DNA of 64,000 bases from Gnetum montanum (taxonomy: Eukaryota > Streptophyta > Gnetopsida > Gnetales > Gnetaceae). The notes under the pieces were generated by a model. The model was not told where the DNA came from. It searched no databases and saw only the letters and a program-made list of their open reading frames with translations. Positions 56,500 through 64,000 of this stretch are shown here, piece after piece. The DNA lies in assembly GCA_015680685.1 (NCBI GenBank), contig MNCI01010386.1, positions 394,315 to 458,314 of the forward strand. Direction: 5' to 3'. Each line of letters starts with the position of its first letter. The first letter of the stretch is position 1. A program made the translations under genes and the position numbers.

Positions 56500-57110
56500 A
56501 AGTTCACCTTAATCTTTTTTCTTGAAATCTAGTGTCTTAAGACTATGCCCTCTTGGATGGCTTTTGTTTTTCCATTGAGCCATAATTTTGCCTTCACATA
56601 ACACTTTAGTACCTACTTCACACAATTCACGGCTTGTTCAAAGTTGGTACCATAGGTGGAGAAGTCATCCATGAAGAATTCCACATCACTACCAATTTAC
56701 TATTGAAAAATATCAAGTACTAGGTGCTGGAAAGTTGTAAGAGCATTGTAAAGGCCAAAGGACATCTTCTTATATGCAAAATTCTTCAAGAAACTTGTGA
56801 AAGTTATCTTTTCTTGATCTTTTGGTGTTGTCAAAATTTGGTTATAACCACTATAGCCATCTATAAAACTACATTAGTTATGCCCTACAATTGTATCTTT
56901 CACTTAGTTCACAAATGGTAATGGGAAATGATCTGTGAATGTCACCATATAGAACAATATAAAATCTATATAGACTCTCCACCTTTCTTCTTTCTTTGGC
57001 ACAATCATGAGTACACTCACCCACTCACTATATACTATAGGGTAGATGAATTCAACCTCAATAAGTTGTTCCACTTTATCTTTAACAAATTTCTTAAGCT
57101 TTGGATTCAA
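56500..57110 (-). pseudogene. Athila-like reverse transcriptase
   Basis: From 57,110 the minus strand reads MNPKLKKFVKDKVEQLIEVE, then FIYPIVYSEWVSVLMIVPKK, HFPLPFVN, FIDGYSGYNQI, TFTSFLKNFAYKKMSFGLYNA and the catalytic box FFMDDFSTYG (FMDD at 56,675-56,664), then WLNGKTKAIQEGIVL. The order and wording fit the Athila lineage of Ty3/gypsy. The FMDD aspartates are kept. Stops lie after FVN, before CSF and after VLDIFQ. Confidence 0.88.
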
Positions 57111-57299
57111 TCTTCTTTGTGGCTAGCTTCTTATTTTGATGGAGGAGTTTTTATAAATCCAATGCTAGCATATCCACAGATCTATTTCTATTAACTCATG
57201 ATATGACCATGTAAAGGTTGTTGGTCATTTGTTCACAACTTGCAATAGCTTATTTTTCTATTCTCGGGTGAGATTGGCATTGATAATTATCATATTACC

Positions 57300-58030
57300 A
57301 TTATCAAGAAAGGCATATTCTAATGTTGCTAGTGAGGCTTTGAGTTCAATGGGTTCTTGATTAATATGATCAAGGATTTTCAACTCTCTCCAATCCATAT
57401 CTACATTTTTGTAGGAGTATTGGTGATGAATCTAGTTCATTCCATCCATGCTGTCTATATAGAAATTTGTGAGGAGTTCCACTAGTTCCATGCATATTAT
57501 GGATTCAAAGTTCTTATCTGTGATTAACCATTGGGTACCTTCATATTTTTTGGTTGTTGCATATAGGCACCTTTGAACATTTGATGCCTTGACACACTTA
57601 TTGCATGTTGTGGTGTATGTACTCTTCATGGTCCATATCCTTTGCATGCAATAACACCTTGTGTCATTGTATGCGATGCATGGAACCTGCTTATTCTCTA
57701 GCTTCTTGAATTCATTTTTCTTAGATATTTTCAAGGAAATGTTTATAATTTCCATCTTCATATCAATTGTATTCAGCCAAGCCTTTTCCATGATAATAGA
57801 AAAGTCCCCTTGCAATTATTCATGTGGATCACTAGAAAATTTGTTGGATATGACCATGCATAGATGGTGGTCACAATGTGCTCTAATAACCATAAGGGAA
57901 CAATGATGGACTGATCTGGAAGCTTCAGTCTAATGTTACATTTCTTGAGTAGAGGTAGGTTCTGATTCTTATACATCTCTTGGGAAATTAAGTTCACATA
58001 GAAACATGAATCTAGAAGAGCCTTATAGGG
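57300..58030 (-). pseudogene. Athila-like protease region
   Basis: The minus strand reads ALLDSCFYVNLISQEMYK (catalytic Asp codon 58,012-58,010), then KKCNIRLKLPDQSIIVPLWLLE and a SYPTNFLVIHM block. This is the retropepsin of Athila-like elements: a DSGA.VNLI active line, then a ...D.S...P.G..ED block. The Gly after DS has become Cys, which should hurt activity. The region between here and RT (57,815-57,432) is an open linker of 127 codons. Confidence 0.75.
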
Positions 58031-58999
58031 ATCATTTCCTATAATCTACAAGTATATTAGGGGACTCCTAAGATGAAATCATTTCCTAGAAAGATGTACT
58101 TCCTTAATTCAAATTGTGATCACATGGGTCAACATGACAGTATGAACATAATGACCTTTTGTTTAAAGGTAGCTTGACTATTACTTCAGAAGTAGTTAAC
58201 GTAGGGTTAGCAATGACAAATGTCTACAAGGGTTTTTTTGAACTATGTAATCTAAAGAAAGAATTCTTTCAAGGATTATACTTAGAACCACTTGGATGGT
58301 CATCTAACTGTAAGTTCACTACCTTTGTGGCATTTCATTACTAGGGCTATGATGGACTTTTGCCATGCATAGGTGGTTTAGGTGGTAAGGGAGTGGTATT
58401 AGATGATTCAAGGTAAGTTGGTAGATATGTAGGAGGACAAGTGAAAGAAGACTCATTTCTCAAAGTGAGGGTTCTATGATATTTCAGAGGGTGGTAGTAA
58501 TGAGATAAAGGAGTGTGGCTTATATAACCATGACGAGATGTAGGTTGCTAAACATAGTATCCATAAGGGTTTGGCTAAAGGTAAGGATATTATTATCACA
58601 CTAATGGCATCCTAAAAGACTATAGATTTTATCATTATTGATATAGCTCTTGAGGTTGAGTAGGCACTCCACATGGGTAATACTATGTTGGGTGGAACTA
58701 TTGTCTATAATTACCTTTGGATAAGGCTATCTCCTAGGTGGTTTTTTTCTTGTCAATTTTAGATTCAATGCATACACCCTAGATCATTACAAATGTGACA
58801 CTATAGGAAAACATCCCTTGGGATGTTCATACTAATCATAGTACATTCATCATCATCTATTTCTAAACCTGCAACCTCATCAACCATTACAACCTTACCT
58901 TTTGCTAATAGCGATCCATGTTTGTATCTTTTCTTCTCCTTTTATCTCTATCTCTACTTCCCTATTTCATCTTCTCCTTCATCATTTTAAGAGCATATT

Positions 59000-60680
59000 G
59001 GAACGTTTCATCTAAGGAGTTTCACATTTTATCCACCTTATCCAATATTTTAATAAAAAAATTTTGAATCAGTAAGGTTTTCTTTTGCATCACTTCATCT
59101 AGTGGCGCTTCCTCCTCTAAATCATAGAAACACAGCTCCCTTTTGTGAATGGAGGGGTCCCTATTATATCCCTCTTCACTTTCTTATTTTTTTACCTATC
59201 CTTCTTCATTTTCCACTTGATCAAGCAACCTTTGAATCTAATAGGATTTCATTTTGAAAAGTCTCCTTTAGTCTTGTTTCAGAGCCCATTTGCAATATGG
59301 TGAAGTTGCTTCCTTTGAGACAAATCATTGCCTAAATATTAGTGTAAGAGAGAGTAACACCTATCCAAGACTGCACCTAAGGATTCATGATTACCTTACT
59401 TCCATCCTTGGATTTGTTTCCTCATGGTGGACACTATAGAGTACATTTGGTACTTATCGTTGAATAGCTCTAACATGGTACGACATTGGGGAATGGATTC
59501 TAGTTTCAAGGACCAATATCAAATTTTAGCTTCTTTGATGAATGTCCTTAAGAACAATAAGTTTTTACCACTTGTTCTCAATGTTTTGTAAGGCATATGC
59601 ATCATGGAAGGCTTGTAAATGATGTTGAGGATCAACATTATATCCCCCTTTAAATTTACAAATATTATTCATATCAAGCTTGTTAATCCTACTTTCCTTC
59701 TAATGATTGGTGTGAATTTGAACTACTTCTAAAATATTAAGCATATTCCTTATAGTTGGTAATGATTCATCATAGTCATTGAATTCATGGTGGCCCCCTA
59801 TCATGGCCATGCCTCCTATGATAAGACCTACTATGCCTTCTTTCCCAGTGGTGCTCCTCTTCCTCTCATGGTTGCCTATGCTCCTAGTTCTTATCATTAT
59901 GATGGGATTTCCTATCATATCCATCTCAATCCTAATCACTCATCCTTCTATCTTGGCCATGACTCCTATTAAAGTTTGAGGAGGAGGAGGAGGATGAAGG
60001 TAAAGGACTAGGAGAATGGTGCCTACTAGTCCTTCTCCTTTGGTTATTTTCCTATTCTTTCTTCTTTCCTTTTTCTTTTTCTCTTTTGAAGAATGACTAG
60101 GAGATCTTTGTCTTAATGTCTTGTGGGTTTTGGACTCTATCCTCCCCTCATCCTAGTTGTTCTCTAAGATTGGTTACAACATTTGGTGAAGGGTGTTGTC
60201 CTCAGCAAAAGAGGAAGAATTCGTATATTGATACATCCTTGAGAAGAAATTAGGGTCCTCTTTCTATGATTCCAGAAATAATGGCATTAGGATCTTCTTA
60301 CCCTTGGAGGCTTCATGGTATGCTTTCATGTATTGATCCTTTTTTATCTAAGTTTCTAAGGGCTGATAGTCTCTAGAGGTATGGTCTATTACCTCATACT
60401 CTAGGCTTGATGATTCAATTCGTAGCTTTATGAGATTGACCATAAGCATGGTAGGAACAGACTAGTCGAAAGGTAAGAAAATGTTATCCTTCATGTTCCT
60501 CTATTTCAACTATTCATCTTGATGGAGGTTGAAGGTGAAATCTAGATAGTAGGAATTTGGATGTTTATAGACTACTTTTAGCTAATGAGGTTTTTCATCA
60601 ATAGTTCTTTTTATTCTATCCTATTGCTAATTGGAATCATCAACATATGATGGAGATTCATTCCTATGAGAAGAAGCCAT
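59000..60680 (-). pseudogene. Athila-like gag
   Basis: The minus strand begins MASSHRNESPSYVDDSN at 60,680, 143 bases after the primer site. It continues with Arg/Lys-rich segments, then a YNVDPQHHLQAFHDAYALQNI block near 59,620-59,560. The latter is the usual DP..HL..F...C..... capsid motif of plant Ty3/gypsy gag. A GGA-triplet run (59,980-59,994) encodes a proline stretch. Many stops. Gag builds the particle. Confidence 0.65.
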
Positions 60681-60824
60681 CTTAGTAACTTTTATAAAGT
60701 GTGCCTTGGTATATTATCATTATTATTATTTTTTGAAGGATAATTTATTATATTTTTATTTGAATGATTTTATATGAATTCAATATTTAACAATTTTTAG
60801 TGAACTTATCTAAACTAAGTCCTT

Positions 60825-60837
60825 GAAAAAGATACCA
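60825..60837 (-). promoter_or_regulatory. Decayed primer-binding site of the Athila-like element
   Basis: On the minus strand TGGTATCTTTTTC lies one base from the 5' LTR end and is followed by AAGGACTTAG. The position and following bases resemble Athila elements, whose site is complementary to tRNA-Asp (TGGCGCCGTTGCC). Seven of 13 bases agree, and four of the six differences are C-to-T or G-to-A. Confidence 0.4.
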
Positions 60838-60838
60838 A

Positions 60839-61707
60839 TGATGAGAAACAAGTAGTTCCTATGCTCAATCATATGAATCACAAGCATTCACGTGTGATCT
60901 AGTCAAATTTTATGGACTTATTTACCTAAGTGGATGATATTTCTAAATGGTAAATTATGTAGTTGCAAGTCATTGTCTTCTCAATTTGTACTTGTACTAA
61001 TTGATGTATATGGTTTAGTGTGGTCGAGGCATAAGATATTTACTTTTATACTATTTAATAATTTTCTTCTACTTACCAAATGATTGAATAAATGAAGATT
61101 TAATATTTAATTTAACTAACCAATTAACTACTTCATTGACTAACTATCCTAATGCAAAGTATCTATTCCCACTTGTTATACACATCTTGAACATATATTA
61201 ACATTATTGGGTTACCAAGTATATGCTACTAGGTATACTAAGTATTTACTATTTGGATTACCAAGTGTTAATATATCATGCTTGAAGTGGTCATACTTAC
61301 ATTGCATATGAATAATACTATTAATTAATTAAGAATAGAAAATTAAATTGCATGTAAAGTAAATTGCAGAAAAATATAAGTATGCTATTCTAAGTATCTC
61401 AAAGAATAGAGGAAATCTTGATTTTATTGTCATCCATGAAAATGTGTCCAGGTACATGTCCGCTCAAATAAAATGCTATATAATCTCATAAATCAACATT
61501 GTGGGTACTCAGAAGAAAAATATTCTAAATTTTGTAGGAATAAATTGCAAGAATTTGGCTAAGGATATGATCAAAAAGTGTCATAAACGTAAGGGGTGTG
61601 CACATTTATATAGGAACTCAATGTACTTGCATCAATGTAACAAGGATACATTGATGGGGCTATGTTGATGAGCATTTGTTGATGTAACTTATCTTATTGA
61701 TGATTCA
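60839..61707 (-). repeat. 5' LTR of the Athila-like element
   Basis: 869 bases, TGATGAG...GATTCA, aligned with 45,351-46,222. It contains the TAGCCAAATTCTTG block (minus strand) near 61,550. Confidence 0.83.
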
Positions 61708-62700
61708 TTAGTAATTATTAATGATTTTTCTATATATACATGAACTTACATTTTTCACTCTAAAGATGAAGTGTTTGGGATCTTTCAAAATTTCAAGAAA
61801 TTGATGAAGAATATTCTTAGCTTTAAAATAAATCTAGAAGAAGTTATAGAAGAAGTAAATTTGTAAATGAACACTTTGATGAATTTTGTAAAAATCATGA
61901 CATCTTAAAGCAAACTACATTTGGGTATAAATAAAAAAGTGATGGAGTAACTAAGAGGAAGAATGGTGTGATCCAAAAAATATGTATATGTTTATTAAAG
62001 CATGCCCCTCTTTCTAATTCTTATTTCAATGAGGTAGTCTACATGGCCACCTATATCCTTAATATGTTCATTTTATCTCTTATAGGTGAAAAGATTCGAT
62101 ATGAATTGTTTTATGGTAAGGTTTCAAGTCTCTCTCATCTTAAAGTCTTTGGATGTGTATGTTATGTGAAGATCCCTAATGCTATGGTAGAAAAGCTAGA
62201 TAATAGAGGTAGGAAGTGTGCCTTTCTTGGATGTGATTCCAAGACAAGTGGGTCTAAGTGTTTTGATCCACTTGAGAAGAAGTAGTATGTATCTAGTACT
62301 GTAATCTTTGATAAGCAAACCTTAGGGTTTTACTCATTCTACAACCCTAAAGAAGAAAAGAAGAAGGCATAAGGGGCCTCCGAGCTAAGGTCATGGATGA
62401 AGAAGGACCACTACTCATCTCAAATCCTTGACACTAACTTTCAAAGAAGATACATAAGAAGATAAGAAAAATCTAATGTTACCTACTCAACCCTAATTAA
62501 TGAGCCATCAAGTGTGAAGAAAGCTCTAAAAATTAAATAATATAAGGATATAATACAAAATAAATATGATGCATGAATGAAGAAAAATACATGGTCCTTA
62601 GTAAACAGATTAAAGAAAAAGAATATCATTAATACCAAGTGGGTGTTCAGATAAACAAGATAATATCTCTACTTATAAGGTAGGGTTGGTAGCAAATTGA
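61708..62700 (+). pseudogene. Ty1/copia integrase end and start of RT (3' half of the split element)
   Basis: The plus strand resumes with LVIINDFS and KDEVFGIFQNFKKL. It then gives ERKNG-like KRKNGVIQ (61,950), LSNSYFNEVVYMATYILN, HLKVFGCVCYVKIP, KLDNRGRKCAFLGCD and VIFDKQTL, the normal course of the copia integrase C-terminal half. A KKNTWSLV block and a YKVGLVAN segment (about 62,660-62,690) mark the very start of RT. After about 62,700 the match is lost. The RT body, RNase H and 3' LTR are absent, so the element is truncated. Confidence 0.85.
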
Positions 62701-64000
62701 GTAACTTTTGTAAAGTTATCCTCAACTTTGAGGTAATATAAAATTTAAAAATGACTAAAAATGACATGTTTAGGGCTCCTAGAATCTCTAAAAACTAGAA
62801 ATTGGTAACTATTAATGTTTTAGTAGCTATAAGAACCTAGAACAATCATGAGAAGGTTAGAATTTCCATTGGTAATATTTTAATATTTTTAAGATAGTCA
62901 TTTGCACTCATAGTTTGAGATTTGATCGTTTGATATATTACAACTTTTGGTATAGAAATATTTTTAACTTGTTGGCTTAGAACTCTAGTTTAGACTTTTG
63001 ACATATTTTGACAAATGTGAGATATAAGCTCATCAACCTTTTTCATAAATGTGAGATTTAGGCTCACTCATAATTTAGTAACATATGAATTGTAAATTCA
63101 TTAATTATATTCTTAATCTAAGATTTAGGCTCACCAAACATACACTCTTATGGCATTGAAGTCACCCTCCTATCAACCCTACATAAACAAAGCCCTTTTC
63201 TTTACCATTGTAGCCATCAAAACCCTTTTCTTGTGACTCACCTCCATATTTTGAGTTGCATGCCTTTGCCATTTTCAATGCATTACATGCTATTTTACTC
63301 TCTGTATGCCTCATTGGCATCTTATACTACCATTTGTGTGTTGTCAATCTTCACCTATCACACTAGAACATTTTTGATCCATTAAGAGGTAAGGACCTAG
63401 GATGTTGGTTATGCATGTAGACACCATAGATTTGTACAACCCAAGAATTGTGAATACCATAGATTTTCACCTTTTGGCAACCATAGATACTATAGATTGT
63501 ACCTCCTAGAGATAATGGTGTCTGTGAATGCCTACAGTGAAATTTCAAAAATTTTGTCAAATGATGAAAAAATTTGAGTTTCAGGTCATAGCCAAAACTA
63601 AATAAATTTTAATAAAATATTAGTAAATAATAAATACATTTGAGAACTTGCTTAGATGGTTAGATGATGGTGTTTTAAGAGTTATGTCTACTAAGTAAGA
63701 TCTCATAAGTTTAAAGTTGAACTTTAAAATTTTTAACTTTGATTTTATTAAAGTTAAATTTTAATGATTTCCATTTTTAACAAAATCATAATAATAAAGA
63801 AAATACCATAATTTCATCATTAGGAGTTCATTCTTAGTAAATGAATAGTTTTTTCAATAGATTTAAGCCTTTTTGACTTGATGGTAAAGTTAGATAAACC
63901 ATACTGGGATTCAAAAATTTGTTTTTAAACTCCTTCCTTAAACAATGCCTTAATAGCCTCAAAAACTCAAACTACCATAACTTGTACATTTTATGTTCAC
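62701..64000. other. No recognisable gene
   Basis: AT-rich DNA after the copia truncation. Three spaced copies of a GTGAGAT(T)TAGGCTCAC-like word (62,970-63,135) are the only structure noted. A 65-codon minus-strand frame (63,560-63,363) has no motif. Confidence 0.5.

Larger units (their letters stand above)
45351..61707 (-). mobile_element. Athila-like Ty3/gypsy element, 16.4 kb, nested in copia integrase
   Basis: Two LTRs of about 870 bases (45,351-46,222 and 60,839-61,707) in the same direction bound the element, with TG and CA ends. On the minus strand the order is LTR, primer site, gag, protease, reverse transcriptase, RNase H, a 3.4-kb foreign segment, integrase, an extra ORF, a purine tract and LTR. 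RT and integrase motifs match the Athila lineage, which typically carries an ORF after integrase in the place of an envelope gene. The insertion splits a copia integrase codon run: KYFLVV on the left, LVIINDFS on the right. TTAGTGGT and TTAGTAAT on the two sides look like a decayed target duplication. All domains carry stops. Confidence 0.83.

Noticed and set aside
1-64000. CRISPR arrays, operons, riboswitches, tRNA or rRNA genes
   Set aside because: Nothing with CRISPR-like regular identical repeats, no cloverleaf or rRNA-like sequence was recognised; the content is plant nuclear.

Overview
This 64-kb window is AT-rich plant nuclear DNA with very low gene density. It has one intact host gene, a xyloglucan endotransglucosylase/hydrolase (XTH, 36177-37097). 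Almost everything else is decayed retroelement sequence and an endogenous plant pararetrovirus. The old, nested, transition-riddled LTR elements and the tree-type caulimovirid suggest a large-genome plant, perhaps a gymnosperm. That taxonomic reading is inference. Assignments rest on reading motifs by eye, and most element borders are good only to about 10-50 bases.

Layout. (1) 1-10.2 kb: an endogenous Caulimoviridae-like sequence. A near full-length copy lies on the plus strand (about 3.22-10.2 kb) with the order movement protein, coat/zinc-knuckle region, protease, reverse transcriptase, RNase H, then a TATA-containing promoter. A second, rearranged copy lies head-to-head on the minus strand (1-3216). 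The two form a 3.1-kb-arm inverted repeat (1-3090 versus 3822-6909) with a 0.7-kb spacer. (2) 10.2-20 kb: a minus-strand unknown reading-frame relic, degenerate tandem repeats (including a ~190-bp-period array built round a hairpin-forming motif) and a small Ty3/gypsy pol scrap. (3) 20,009-25,254: a minus-strand non-autonomous LTR element with TTTTG target duplications, a copia-type gag and a plant-transposon-domain ORF instead of pol. (4) 25.3-34.3 kb: fragments of Athila-like Ty3/gypsy elements (the ORF lying after integrase, and an LTR) and a plus-strand Ty1/copia pol 3' end with an internal duplication. (5) 34.3-38.3 kb: the gene island holding the XTH gene. (6) 38,328-42,059: a structurally complete plus-strand LTR element without pol. 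(7) 43.6-62.7 kb: a plus-strand Ty1/copia element split inside its integrase by a 16.4-kb minus-strand Athila-like element (45,351-61,707). That element is itself interrupted between RNase H and integrase by a 3.4-kb GC-richer segment. (8) 62.7-64 kb: nothing recognisable.

How the parts relate. No autonomous retroelement here looks active: reading frames carry many stops, and catalytic residues are changed in the viral and copia proteases and in the Athila protease and integrase. The stops in the viral copy are mostly TAG. Where the inverted copy can be compared, the intact codon is usually CAG, CAA, TGG or CGA, which points to decay through methylated-cytosine deamination. The XTH gene would act in the cell wall on xyloglucan and has no functional link to its neighbours.
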